From: Pseudoflavitalea rhizosphaerae
GTDB lineage: Bacteria; Bacteroidota; Bacteroidia; Chitinophagales; Chitinophagaceae
Assembly (NCBI RefSeq): GCF_003991355.1
Contig: NZ_RCSU01000003.1
Coordinates: 62,001 to 126,000, forward strand
Reading direction: 5' to 3'
Length of the DNA: 64,000 bases
In this document: positions 17,176-25,872 of the stretch, one piece after another
Position numbering within the stretch: position 1 is the stretch's first letter
How the letters are laid out: each line of letters opens with the position of its first letter
Notes under the pieces: model-generated
Database searches by the model: none
What the model was told of the DNA's origin: nothing
Seen by the model: the letters and a program-made list of their open reading frames with translations, nothing else
Program-made: the position numbers and the translations under genes

Positions 17176-17187
17176 TGAAACAAATCA
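17176..17187. promoter_or_regulatory. Weak FNR-like site upstream of the PPOX-family gene
   Basis: The bases TGAA-ACAA-ATCA differ from the TGAT-N4-ATCA core by one base. It is 77 bases before the start of the PPOX-family gene. A near-match to the -7 box (TATCTTTA) lies at 17198-17205, which would put the site too close for classical activation. By itself this would not be persuasive; it gains some weight from the two clear sites nearby. Confidence 0.3.
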
Positions 17188-17263
17188 CAATTTCCACTAT
17201 CTTTAAGAAGAGAATCATAACTCCGTCCCCGTTACCGCTTTCACATACTAAATCGAAAATATT

Positions 17264-17728
17264 ATGATGGGAAAATTAAGTGCAGCGGATATCGAAGAGA
17301 TCCTAAGCAAACAGATCGTTGGCCGGATCGGCTGCCACGCAGATGGGCTCACTTATGTAGTGCCTATCAGTTACGCCTATGATGGCCATTACGTATACGG
17401 ACATACGCACGAAGGCATGAAACTGTCCATCATGCGTAAGAATCCTTCCGTTTGCTTCGAAGTGGACGAAATGCAGAACATGGCCAATTGGAAAAGCGTG
17501 ATCCTCCAGGGAAAATTCGAAGAGCTGGATGATCCGCAATTGCGCAAGCACGCACTGGATACCCTCAACAACCGGGTACTTCCCATCATCAGCAGCGTTA
17601 CCACCCATCTTTCCCCCTACTGGCCTTTCCCGCCGGACGATTATAAAGAGATCAAAGGCGTGGTATTCAGGATTGCCGTGCTGGAAAAATCCGGCCGGTT
17701 TGAAAATGATCAGTCAGGCCGTCCGTAG
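17264..17728 (+). CDS. Pyridoxamine 5'-phosphate oxidase-like flavin-binding protein
   Basis: A 154-residue protein of the small PPOX-like split-barrel family, usually FMN- or F420-binding dimers. It begins MGKLSAADIEEILSKQIVGRIGCHADGLTYVVPISYAYDG in the pattern of the Nim-like subgroup (a first helix, then a strand that packs on the flavin) and contains YGHTHEGMK and VCFEVDE. It may be a nitro- or flavin-dependent reductase; the exact reaction cannot be read from the sequence. Its position after the RIC gene and near the cbb3 set suggests a stress or low-oxygen role. Start is ATG 17264 or the adjacent ATG 17267. Confidence 0.85.
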   Translation: MMGKLSAADIEEILSKQIVGRIGCHADGLTYVVPISYAYDGHYVYGHTHEGMKLSIMRKNPSVCFEVDEMQNMANWKSVILQGKFEELDDPQLRKHALDTLNNRVLPIISSVTTHLSPYWPFPPDDYKEIKGVVFRIAVLEKSGRFENDQSGRP

Positions 17729-17765
17729 ATTTGAGCGTTCCATTCGTTCCACCAAATCATACAGC

Positions 17766-19175
17766 ATGCTTTCATTCTCCATCAGTGGCAGCTATACGGA
17801 CCTCTATGAACTTAGCATCGGGGAAGTGAATTTTCTCGAGAACCGGCACCAGTCGCCGGTTTCCTTCGATTATTTTTTCAGGAAGATCCCCGCTAAAGGC
17901 GGGTATGTTGTTTTTGCAGGGCTTACTGACCTGCTGGATATCCTGGAAACATTGCATTTCACAAAAGAAGACATTGCACAGCTCAGGTTGCTGAAATTCA
18001 ATTCCGGTTTTATCGATCACCTGGTGGATTTCAGGTTCAGGGGAAGGGTCTGGTCTGTACCCGAAGGAGAGATCGTGTTTCCGCATTGTCCCATCGTAAG
18101 AGTGGAAGGGACCTGGCTGGAGGCGCAGCTGGTTGAAACTTTGTTGCTGAATATATTGAATTTCGAATCGCTGATCGCTACCAAGGCTTCGCGCATGCGG
18201 TATGTGGCCGGTGATCGTATCCTCAGTGATTTCGGACTGCGCCGCGCACAGGGCCCCGGAGGTATACTGGCCAGCAAAGCTGCCGTGATAGGAGGCTTCG
18301 GAAGTACCAGCAACGTATATGCGGCACAGTTATATAACATTCCTGCTTCCGGCACCATGGCCCATGCATTCGTTACCGGCTATGAATCCGAACTGGAAGC
18401 CTTCCGTGCATTCGCCAGGGCCAGACCCGAAGGCTGCGTTTTTTTGGTGGACACCTACAACACATTGCAGAGCGGCATTCCCAATGCCATCATCGTGGCC
18501 AGGGAAATGGAAAAGCAGGGACAGAAGCTGGTTGCTGTGCGGCTGGACAGTGGAGACCTCGCTTATCTTTCACGCAAGGCAAGGACCATGCTGGATGAAG
18601 CAGGATTGCAATATGTGAAGATCGTGGCCAGCAACCAACTGGATGAGCATGTGATCAAAAGCCTGCTGGAACAACAGGCGCCCATCGATATTTTCGGTGT
18701 AGGCACCAGCCTCGTAACAGGTGCTCCCGATGGCGCACTGGATGGCGTATACAAACTGGCGGAATCAGACGGCAAGCCACGCATGAAGATCTCCGAAACA
18801 CTGCAGAAAGCAACGCTGCCAGGTAACAAACAGGTGCTCCGCATGATGGACGAACAGGGTTATTTCTTCGGAGCAGACGCCATCGTTTTGCAGGGCGAAG
18901 AACATGTTCCTGTGATCCATCATCCGTTCGAACCCGGAAAATCCTTGCAGGTAGCCGGATTCAGGCAGGAACCATTATTGAAAGTGGTAATGGAAAATGG
19001 AAAACGAATCGCTCCATCTCCCGGGCTGAACGCCATTGCACAATACTCAAAAGAAAGGCTGGCGTTGCTGCCAGCTGAATATAAAAGATTCGAATACCCG
19101 CATATTTATAAAACCAGTATCAGTCAGCAACTGATGGACCTCCGCAATGGGATGATCGCGTCACATAAAATGTAA
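17766..19175 (+). CDS. pncB: Nicotinate phosphoribosyltransferase
   Basis: The enzyme joins nicotinate with PRPP in the salvage route to NAD. The open frame extends back to 17529, inside the PPOX gene, but ATG 17766 is preferred: it starts the family's typical N-terminus (SFSISGSYTDLYELSIG) and gives 469 residues, the normal length. Family motifs are FLVDTYNTL, VRLDSGDL, IVASNQLDE and FGVGTSLVTG, which build the PRPP and nicotinate pocket, with the active-site region around GTMAHAFV. It starts 37 bp after the PPOX gene on the same strand and may share its transcript. The C-terminus looks complete. Confidence 0.95.
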   Translation: MLSFSISGSYTDLYELSIGEVNFLENRHQSPVSFDYFFRKIPAKGGYVVFAGLTDLLDILETLHFTKEDIAQLRLLKFNSGFIDHLVDFRFRGRVWSVPEGEIVFPHCPIVRVEGTWLEAQLVETLLLNILNFESLIATKASRMRYVAGDRILSDFGLRRAQGPGGILASKAAVIGGFGSTSNVYAAQLYNIPASGTMAHAFVTGYESELEAFRAFARARPEGCVFLVDTYNTLQSGIPNAIIVAREMEKQGQKLVAVRLDSGDLAYLSRKARTMLDEAGLQYVKIVASNQLDEHVIKSLLEQQAPIDIFGVGTSLVTGAPDGALDGVYKLAESDGKPRMKISETLQKATLPGNKQVLRMMDEQGYFFGADAIVLQGEEHVPVIHHPFEPGKSLQVAGFRQEPLLKVVMENGKRIAPSPGLNAIAQYSKERLALLPAEYKRFEYPHIYKTSISQQLMDLRNGMIASHKM

Positions 19176-19253
19176 TCGCTGCATATTCAACTGCTGGTTC
19201 ACTATCAAAAAAGCAACAGGAGTTCGTAATTTTTTTCAGTATTTTACTGTTTC

Positions 19254-20156
19254 ATGCGCAATAATAAAAAAACCATCGCGCTGATCAGTATCCTGGTGGT
19301 AGTATTGATCTGGGGCAGCGCCTTCACTGTTTCAAAAGTTGGAGTATCTGAATTACCTCCCCTCTTCATGGCTTTAATGAGGAATGCAGTAGCAACTCTG
19401 GCATTATTGCCTTTTTATCTGGCAGTAAGGAAAAAGGCTGCCAGGCAGGATCCCGGGCCATTACCAAAAGAAAAGATCATTTTGCTGGGACTTACAGGCG
19501 TTACACTTTTCTATTCTTTCTTCAATATTTCACTTACCTATACCGGCGCAGCCATGGGGTCGCTGATCCAGGGAATCATGCCATTGGTGATAGTTATGCC
19601 AGCCGCTGTTTATCTGAAGGAAAAGATCACAGGCAAGGTTATTGCAGGCATCCTGATCTCTGTTGCAGGGGTATTGATGGTTGGCTTCATCGGTCAGCAT
19701 GATCAGAACAACAGCCTGCTTGGAAATTTCCTCATGGCCGGTTCCGTTTGTTGCTGGGCTGCCTATACGTTATTATCGCGAAGCCTCACCCAATTCCACC
19801 CTGTACCGCTTACGTTCTTTATAACACTAACAGGCACCCTTATGCTGGTTCCTTTCACGCTTTTTGAAGGATGGGGCAAACCCTTACCTGTTATCTCTAC
19901 CAATGGCTGGATGGCAGTTCTTTACCTGGGTATCATGAGTTCTGCTATCAGTTATATGCTGTACAATCAATCCCTTCAAACCCTCACAGCCGCGCAGGCA
20001 GGGAATTTCCTGAATCTCGATCCTGTGATCGGCTCGGTTATTGCGCTGATCTTCCTCAATGAATCGTTCAGTACCTTGCAGTACGCAGGCGGAGCCCTTG
20101 TATTGCTTGGGGTTTGGCTCAGCAGCGGATCAGGTTCAGAACAACAACATCAATAA
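19254..20156 (+). CDS. EamA/DMT-family transporter
   Basis: A 300-residue inner-membrane protein with two EamA repeats, about ten helices in all. The first repeat starts ALISILVVVLIWGSAFTVSK, with the WGS motif common in this superfamily; the second begins near LMAGSVCCWAAYTLLSR. DMT proteins usually export metabolites or amino acids, but the substrate cannot be assigned. It begins 78 bp after pncB and is followed 11 bp later by a VOC-family gene, suggesting one transcript with it. Confidence 0.9.
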   Translation: MRNNKKTIALISILVVVLIWGSAFTVSKVGVSELPPLFMALMRNAVATLALLPFYLAVRKKAARQDPGPLPKEKIILLGLTGVTLFYSFFNISLTYTGAAMGSLIQGIMPLVIVMPAAVYLKEKITGKVIAGILISVAGVLMVGFIGQHDQNNSLLGNFLMAGSVCCWAAYTLLSRSLTQFHPVPLTFFITLTGTLMLVPFTLFEGWGKPLPVISTNGWMAVLYLGIMSSAISYMLYNQSLQTLTAAQAGNFLNLDPVIGSVIALIFLNESFSTLQYAGGALVLLGVWLSSGSGSEQQHQ

Positions 20157-20167
20157 AAGATTCTTAT

Positions 20168-20530
20168 ATGAAACCAGTTTTCAACGGAGGCATGAACATT
20201 GCCATAAAAATCCCTAAACAGAAATATGAAGCTACTGTTGCATTTTACAGGGATACACTCGGACTTGAGGTAACAGAAAAACCGATCACCAATCCCACCG
20301 TATCCCGAACACATGAAGTGAAGTTCGGACCGAATATCGTGTGGCTGGATTGTGTGGACAATTACACGCATTCCGAAACCTGGATGGAGCTGAAAACAAA
20401 TGATGTGGAAGCCGCCACCGCACACCTGGCCGCAAATGGCACACATACCTGCGATGAGTTGGAAGAGATCCCTTCAAACACACACTGGATCATGGACCCG
20501 GCCGGTACAGTTTTTATTCTCAGCCAGTGA
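20168..20530 (+). CDS. VOC-family (glyoxalase-like) protein
   Basis: A 120-residue protein with the paired beta-alpha-beta-beta-beta modules of the vicinal oxygen chelate superfamily (YEATVAFYRDTLGLEVTEKP; then WMELKTNDVEAATAHLAANG; MDPAGTVFILSQ). The frame is open further upstream, overlapping the DMT gene, but ATG 20168 (MKPVFNGGMNIAIKIPKQKY) is the natural start. Metal ligands of true glyoxalases are not clearly present, so it may be a binding or resistance protein. The reaction is unknown. Confidence 0.83.
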   Translation: MKPVFNGGMNIAIKIPKQKYEATVAFYRDTLGLEVTEKPITNPTVSRTHEVKFGPNIVWLDCVDNYTHSETWMELKTNDVEAATAHLAANGTHTCDELEEIPSNTHWIMDPAGTVFILSQ

Positions 20531-20664
20531 TCACCTGTACATATTTCCATAAAACTTGACTTTTGTTAGCTAATCGGCATAAGAGCTGATGCAATGTATT
20601 CTTCAGGTAACTAATCAATATCTTCATAACCTGTAGAACAATTGCTCACCTCAATAACCGGGTA

Positions 20665-21237
20665 ATGATCAAGGCAGCGAAAAGCGACAGGCAGGTAGTG
20701 ACGGAGATCCTGGCAGCATCGTTCAGCAATAACCGAAGTGTGAACTATGTGATACCACAGAATGAAAAGAAGATGGAACGCATCCGGAAACTGATGGCCT
20801 ATTCCTTCGATGTAAGTTTTGCATTTGGCGATGTATACCTCTCCGATTGCCGAAGGGCCTGCGCACTGGTACTCTATCCGGACCGTAAGCGGATGACCTG
20901 GCAAAGTATCTGGTGGGACCTCAAACTGGCTGTCAGTGTATTTGGTCTGAGCCGCACAGCCAAAGTTTTATCCAGAGAACGGCTTATCAAAAAGCATCAT
21001 CCTTCCGGTAATATGTTCTATCTCTGGTTCATCGGTGTAGACAGCGATTTCCAGCGCAAGGGTATCGGAAAACAACTGTTGCAGGAACTGCTGCAGAAAA
21101 GTAAATCGATGCAAAGACCTGTATACCTAGAAACCAGCACACCTGAAAATGTACCCTGGTACCAACGCGCAGGATTTGAAGTATATGCGGAGGAAGAGCT
21201 CAGTTACCGGCTTTATTTCCTGAGAAAATTATCATAG
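20665..21237 (+). CDS. GNAT-family N-acetyltransferase
   Basis: A 190-residue acetyl-CoA-dependent acyltransferase. The acetyl-CoA loop is GVDSDFQRKGIGKQLLQELL (R/Q-x-x-G-x-G), followed by the strand VYLETSTPENVPWYQRAGFEVY, where the NVPWYQRAGF pattern closes the fold. The first half carries a longer insert than minimal GNATs. The substrate is unknown. It stands alone, 134 bp after the VOC gene. Confidence 0.88.
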   Translation: MIKAAKSDRQVVTEILAASFSNNRSVNYVIPQNEKKMERIRKLMAYSFDVSFAFGDVYLSDCRRACALVLYPDRKRMTWQSIWWDLKLAVSVFGLSRTAKVLSRERLIKKHHPSGNMFYLWFIGVDSDFQRKGIGKQLLQELLQKSKSMQRPVYLETSTPENVPWYQRAGFEVYAEEELSYRLYFLRKLS

Positions 21238-21315
21238 TTCAGCAGCAACGGTTTGTGCAATTGAATTGTCAGAGAAGCAGAACAGAAAATAGCACACCCG
21301 AAAAAACTGTACTGT

Positions 21316-22254
21316 ATGCGAGCACCCATGCTACTGATGGCCTTTACATTATTCTTATCCTGTAGCAAGAATAACAAAGATGGTGAAGGCAATGGCTGCG
21401 CTGAAACGCCTTACATCGCTCCACAAGCATACTCATTTCCAGCCTGGCATCCCGATGGTCAGATCTTCGTATTCAATTATGTTCCTATCTCCGGTATAGA
21501 AATATCTCCCTGCCACGGCCCCATGTACAGGTTTAAAAATGATTCAGCAGGATTCTACAGTATGAATCAGGACCATACAGGATTAACGAAAATAATGGAT
21601 CGGGTTTTCCGGAATGCGAGCTGGAGCCCTGATGGGAAAAAAATCCTTTACCAGGAAGGGTCCAGGATCTACATGATCCCTTTCGATGGTGTTAGCTTCG
21701 ATACAGCAGCAAGAAGCATGGTAGTGCAGGACAACGCCATGTCGCCTTTTTCATTTTTCAATGCCAGCAGCGACTCAGTCTATTTCCGGACATCGCCGGT
21801 GGGCGCCAGTACTCAAAGCACCCTGTATAAAGTGTCGCTGGATGGTAACGGCAAAGCCCCGATCAGGACCGGCGAATTTTATGATATCTCATTTGGCTCC
21901 GATAAAAGATTCTATTATCTCACCGCCAACAGGGAAATATGGTCGAGTGACCAGAATGGACAGGACATGAAGAAAGAAGTGGCCGTGGAAACTAACAATA
22001 ACGAACAACGCCGTAACCCGCAATATCACGATGGACATATCTATTTTATCAGCGGCAGCAAACTCATGCGCTCAGGCAACACTGTTCCGATCGTTGATAA
22101 CTATGTAATGGATTTTGCCGTTTCACCCGGGGGAGAGATCCTGTACAGCCAGTTCCAGTACCAGGTTTCCGAATCGAATAAACAAAATGGAGTTTTCTGG
22201 ATCATGAATACAGACGGAAGTAATAAACGCCAACTGACCTTCAATAATTTTTGA
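21316..22254 (+). CDS. Lipoprotein with TolB/WD40-like propeller repeats
   Basis: A 312-residue predicted lipoprotein: MRAPMLLMAFTLFLSCSKNN, with lipobox LFLSC and Cys 16 as the likely acylated residue. The mature part repeats a propeller motif in which an aromatic-x-PDG turn is followed by a strand, seen in FPAWHPDGQIFVF, NASWSPDGKKILYQEG and NTDGSNKRQLTFNN. This is the pattern of TolB and PD40-type propellers. It probably sits in the outer membrane or periplasm and binds a partner or ligand. No enzymatic residues are recognisable. It converges on the esterase gene. Confidence 0.8.
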   Translation: MRAPMLLMAFTLFLSCSKNNKDGEGNGCAETPYIAPQAYSFPAWHPDGQIFVFNYVPISGIEISPCHGPMYRFKNDSAGFYSMNQDHTGLTKIMDRVFRNASWSPDGKKILYQEGSRIYMIPFDGVSFDTAARSMVVQDNAMSPFSFFNASSDSVYFRTSPVGASTQSTLYKVSLDGNGKAPIRTGEFYDISFGSDKRFYYLTANREIWSSDQNGQDMKKEVAVETNNNEQRRNPQYHDGHIYFISGSKLMRSGNTVPIVDNYVMDFAVSPGGEILYSQFQYQVSESNKQNGVFWIMNTDGSNKRQLTFNNF

Positions 22255-22329
22255 TAATTAACCCGCCGCTTGGATATGAAAAGAAAGTGATCACAGGCCG
22301 CGATTTCATTGTGCTCGCCGCTGAGCAGA

Positions 22330-23793
22330 TCATTTATTCCTGAAAGCCGCATAATGGTCCAACAAAAACTTTACACCAGCCGATTGATATTCTTTAGTGA
22401 AAACAGTGAAATGATCACCGGGATAATACCCGTATTCAAAACCAGTATCAAGATCCCCGGTTTCTTTTTCCATTAAATGCACGGCCTGGTTCAACATGAA
22501 ATTGTCCTGCTCGCCTGTGGAGATCCTCACCTTTCCCTGCAGATCAGCCTTCACTTTACTCCAGTTACTTTTCAGGAACCGGCAAATATCATATTGCTTC
22601 CAGTGGTCCACCGTCACCGGATCAATCTCACCTGTTGAAGCGTTCACAAGCGGTCGGGGACTTCCATCTGCATTCCGCTGACTGAACACAGCATTGAAAG
22701 ATTGCATCTGTTCGCCCCGGTTCATCACATGCTCCATCCGGACCATCTGCTTCATACTGATCCAGGGAAAACGACCAGCTACTGTAGCTACCCAACGCAG
22801 TGAAGAATCTTTTTCATAATATAAATTCTTATCATTGTAAATATCCACACCAGTAAAATTCCTGAAATCCACGGGATCGGGAGCACTTGACCATGTGCCC
22901 GCAAACACAGATGGATACTGAGTTTGCAGCCAGAGTACCGTCCAGCCGCCACTACTGTGCCCCATCAAGACCCTGCCACCATCACAACGAAAATTTGTTT
23001 CCACCGCGGGGATCAGCTCTTTCACCATCGCATCGCCCCAGGGACCATTGTTGGCGCTGTTGGCATATACTGAATGACCGGTTGGGCAATTGCCATCCAG
23101 CACCACCCTGATAAATGGAACAGTATCCATAAAACTCTCAGGATTTTTGTATCCGGACATTCGCCTGTAGTCTCCTCCAAACCCTGAAACGTAATACAGC
23201 ACCGGAAATTTTCTCCCGGGCTCTTTGAGGTAAGCTGCTGGCAGCATCACAGCTACTTTGAGGCTTACCGGCTTCTTGTGAAAATCTGACAATAGTTTTG
23301 ATTCCACTTTCAGCTCTTTGGAATAATCTGTTTCAACAAAATCTTTTTCTTTCACCACTTCAGTGCAGACAAGTGAGAAAAAAGCATCTGTCTTTTTAGT
23401 GAAGTTGAATTTGGATGGCTTACTGTAATTGTTACCGATGGTTTCTGCCACAAGGTGATCGCCTGTATTCCTATCCCACACTGCCTGCGCATAATATTCA
23501 CCACGTTCCAGGTCTGATAATTTTACAGGATAACTTACCGCTGCATCATTGAACACCACCGCTTGTCCGGGCTTTACATCTTTTACGCTGATCCGGTACA
23601 ATGGAAAAGCAGTCAGGCCAACATACCCGGACTTCGGCTCTTTATTTTCTTTTGAGAGATAGAGAAAAACATTTCCACTGAATTTTTCAGCAGCATTACC
23701 GGTATAGATCACCCTGATCTGCTGGGCAGATACAGAAAGGCAACTGCATGCCAGCACAGCAGCGCATAATAGTAGCGTATTCTTCATGATCAT
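22330..23793 (-). CDS. Secreted alpha/beta hydrolase of the esterase D/Fes type
   Basis: A 487-residue protein; the likely start is the second Met (MKNTLLLCAAVLACSCLSVSAQQ), a signal peptide. Residues about 30-180 form a beta-rich N-terminal part of unknown role. The remaining part is an esterase domain with the nucleophile elbow VLMGHSSGGWTVLW (Ser in GHSSGG) and the tail histidine near YYPGDHFTVF. Such enzymes remove acetyl, feruloyl or similar groups from plant polysaccharides or cleave siderophore esters. It follows the GH5 gene on the same strand, 111 bp away with a hairpin between, so a role in de-esterifying the GH5 substrate is reasonable but inferred. Confidence 0.83.
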   Translation of the reverse strand: MIMKNTLLLCAAVLACSCLSVSAQQIRVIYTGNAAEKFSGNVFLYLSKENKEPKSGYVGLTAFPLYRISVKDVKPGQAVVFNDAAVSYPVKLSDLERGEYYAQAVWDRNTGDHLVAETIGNNYSKPSKFNFTKKTDAFFSLVCTEVVKEKDFVETDYSKELKVESKLLSDFHKKPVSLKVAVMLPAAYLKEPGRKFPVLYYVSGFGGDYRRMSGYKNPESFMDTVPFIRVVLDGNCPTGHSVYANSANNGPWGDAMVKELIPAVETNFRCDGGRVLMGHSSGGWTVLWLQTQYPSVFAGTWSSAPDPVDFRNFTGVDIYNDKNLYYEKDSSLRWVATVAGRFPWISMKQMVRMEHVMNRGEQMQSFNAVFSQRNADGSPRPLVNASTGEIDPVTVDHWKQYDICRFLKSNWSKVKADLQGKVRISTGEQDNFMLNQAVHLMEKETGDLDTGFEYGYYPGDHFTVFTKEYQSAGVKFLLDHYAAFRNK

Positions 23794-23839
23794 TAGTTTA
23801 ATGATGTTAGTGAAATTACGCCCCTAATTACACATGAAC

Positions 23840-23868
23840 AAGGGCGCACCTGGAAAGTGTGCGCCCTT
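23840..23868 (-). terminator. Hairpin between the GH5 and esterase genes
   Basis: AAGGGCGCAC at 23840-23849 pairs perfectly with GTGCGCCCTT at 23859-23868 over a 9-base loop. It is 36 bases past the GH5 stop. There is no run of U on the minus-strand transcript, so it may act as an attenuator or RNA-stabilising hairpin instead of a complete terminator. Confidence 0.5.
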
Positions 23869-23904
23869 CACCAAAAATGAACTATACGCTATTAAAAACT
23901 GCCG

Positions 23905-25665
23905 CTAGTTCCTGCTGAAATTGATATTGCTGAGGCGGAAACCGCCCTCCTCAACGTAAAGACGCAATTGCTGCTTTCCCTCAGACAGGTAAATATTGCC
24001 GCCATGCACTTCCACCCACTCCCCTGCTTTACCCGTTATTGGAACCTGAAAAGACTTTGCCACGATCTTGCCATTCAGCAACAGCGAAGCTTTGGCGCCT
24101 TTCTTATCTGCCCCTGCCAGCAAGTGGATTGCATAATTACCGGCCTTCTCCACCTGCAGTGTATACTGCAGCCATTCTCCTTTTTCCGTATTACTGATAA
24201 ATACATTGTTATTCCCTTGCCCGATATCTACGCCATCATTCCGGTAAGTATATCCCCGGTTACCAGCACTGTTCTGTCCGGTAGACACCCTGTAGTTAGC
24301 AGTATCCATATCGAAATAGGCATAACCATTGGCGCCAAGATCATAATCGGCCGCCAGGATTTTCGCATGGCCATTGATGATATTAGCTCCGAAAGGAATG
24401 GTGGCATTGGAATGTGGCTGCCTGATCATCGCATCCACTACATCTTTATGAATGATATTATTACTGAAATGAGTAGCTGCCGCAAGTTCCTGTAAAGCCC
24501 TCCAGGCAGTTTCAGCTTTGGGTTGTTGTTTACTTTTTCCATTCCAGAAATCCAGTATTTGCTGGTATCCCTCACTGGAAGGGATCTCCAGCGGATTGTT
24601 GATACCGATCTTCTTCAATGGCCACCAGGCCCAGCCAATATTGTGTTGTTCCAGCAGGCGAATGGCTTCGGTGAACCAAACATTGGAATTCTCCCCCGTT
24701 TCACCTAACCATACAGGCACCTGGTATTGATCTCTTGTCTGCAGGATATGCCCGATGGCCTCATCATTGTTGTAGTTCCAGTATTTGTGAAAGCTCAGCA
24801 CCATGTTTTTGTCCCAGGGAGGCAAAATACCATTGTAATTATTTCCCCAGCCATTGCCTTCGATAATGATGATATGATTGGTGTCTACTTCGCGGATCGC
24901 TTTTGTGATATCCACCAGTAATTCTTTTAGCGGACCATTCCCTTTTTCCTGTAATCCATTTTTATCATTTTTAGGATCATCGAATCCCCAGTTTGGTTCG
25001 TTGATAACATCGTATGCGGCGATGGTTGGTTCGTTCACATAACGCTTTGCCAGTTCTTTCCAGAGGGCGATGGTCTTGTCCCGGTTCGCTTTCAGGTCCC
25101 AGAGTGAAGGTTTGGTATCATCGCGGTCTGAGATATTGAGATCGTTGCCCTGCCCGCCGGGGGCTGCATGCAGGTCGAGGATGAGCCAGAGCTGATTGTC
25201 TTTACACCATTGCAGCAGGCTGTCCGTCATTTCAAACCCTTTGGTCAGCCAGGTATTCTTTCCGGCAACAGGTTCCTTATCCACGGGCAGGGTGTAAAGA
25301 TCATAATGCATGGGAAGTCGAACACTGTTGAACCCCCAGGCTTTCATCGCTTCAATGTCTTTCCTTGTAGTATGATTACTGAGCCAGGTTTCATAAAAGG
25401 TATTGGTCTTTTCTTCACCTACCAGTTTTTGGATACGCTCACGGATCTTGTGTTGTTGTCCATTTTCATTGATACGAATCATATAACCTTCCTGCAGCAT
25501 CCAGCCACCGAGACCGATACCGCGCAGCAGTACATTCTTCCCGCGGTCATCAATGATCCGAGTACCGGATGTTTTCAGAAATCCCTGTGCTGTTGAGGAG
25601 AAGGCAAATCCGAAAAGAATGCTGAATAAAAATACTAACCGGAGAAATAACCAGGAGTTCTTCAT
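23905..25665 (-). CDS. Glycoside hydrolase family 5 enzyme with a CBM6-like domain
   Basis: A 586-residue exported beta-glycanase. Residues 1-26 are a signal peptide (FAFSSTAQG cleavage region). The GH5 barrel spans about 30-410: GLGGWMLQEGYM, FNSVRLPMHYD, the acid/base E223 in VINEPNWG and the nucleophile E322 in WLGETGENS. The C-terminal 140 residues (about 445-586) resemble CBM6-type modules (GVDIGQGNN, GEWLQYTLQVEKAGNYAIHL), which bind sugar chains. It probably cuts a beta-1,4- or beta-1,3-glucan or mannan in the periplasm or outside the cell; the subfamily cannot be set by eye. The regulator at 25873 is transcribed away from it and probably controls it. Confidence 0.92.
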   Translation of the reverse strand: MKNSWLFLRLVFLFSILFGFAFSSTAQGFLKTSGTRIIDDRGKNVLLRGIGLGGWMLQEGYMIRINENGQQHKIRERIQKLVGEEKTNTFYETWLSNHTTRKDIEAMKAWGFNSVRLPMHYDLYTLPVDKEPVAGKNTWLTKGFEMTDSLLQWCKDNQLWLILDLHAAPGGQGNDLNISDRDDTKPSLWDLKANRDKTIALWKELAKRYVNEPTIAAYDVINEPNWGFDDPKNDKNGLQEKGNGPLKELLVDITKAIREVDTNHIIIIEGNGWGNNYNGILPPWDKNMVLSFHKYWNYNNDEAIGHILQTRDQYQVPVWLGETGENSNVWFTEAIRLLEQHNIGWAWWPLKKIGINNPLEIPSSEGYQQILDFWNGKSKQQPKAETAWRALQELAAATHFSNNIIHKDVVDAMIRQPHSNATIPFGANIINGHAKILAADYDLGANGYAYFDMDTANYRVSTGQNSAGNRGYTYRNDGVDIGQGNNNVFISNTEKGEWLQYTLQVEKAGNYAIHLLAGADKKGAKASLLLNGKIVAKSFQVPITGKAGEWVEVHGGNIYLSEGKQQLRLYVEEGGFRLSNINFSRN

Positions 25666-25705
25666 ATGCTGTGTGTTTCGTGTGGCTCAAATGGCAGGGA
25701 ATAAG

Positions 25706-25725
25706 GTTCTCCAATTGTTCTCCAA
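25706..25725. promoter_or_regulatory. Direct repeat in the GH5/regulator divergent promoter region
   Basis: GTTCTCCAA occurs at 25706-25714 and again at 25717-25725, a period of 11 bp or one helical turn, 41-60 bases before the GH5 start. In the same 207-bp gap, ATTGAT-T-ATCAAT at 25794-25806 is a short palindrome nearer the regulator gene. Either could be an operator for the divergent propeller/LuxR-type regulator. This is suggestive only. Confidence 0.3.
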
Positions 25726-25872
25726 GTTACTGGTCTGGGTACGCTTATAAGAATTTCAGCCTACGCCATTATTACTACAGCTTTTTATTATGCATTGATT
25801 ATCAATAATTCACTTTTACATCGGCACTACTTCAATTTATTTTTTGTATAATTTAGTACAAACGATTGCTCC

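Noticed and set aside
17529-17765. Extended N-terminus for nicotinate phosphoribosyltransferase
   Set aside because: It overlaps the PPOX gene in another frame, and the enzyme's typical N-terminus begins at ATG 17766.
25794-25806. ATTGATTATCAAT palindrome as an FNR site
   Set aside because: The half-sites TTGAT and ATCAA are separated by one base instead of four, which does not fit FNR/CRP geometry.
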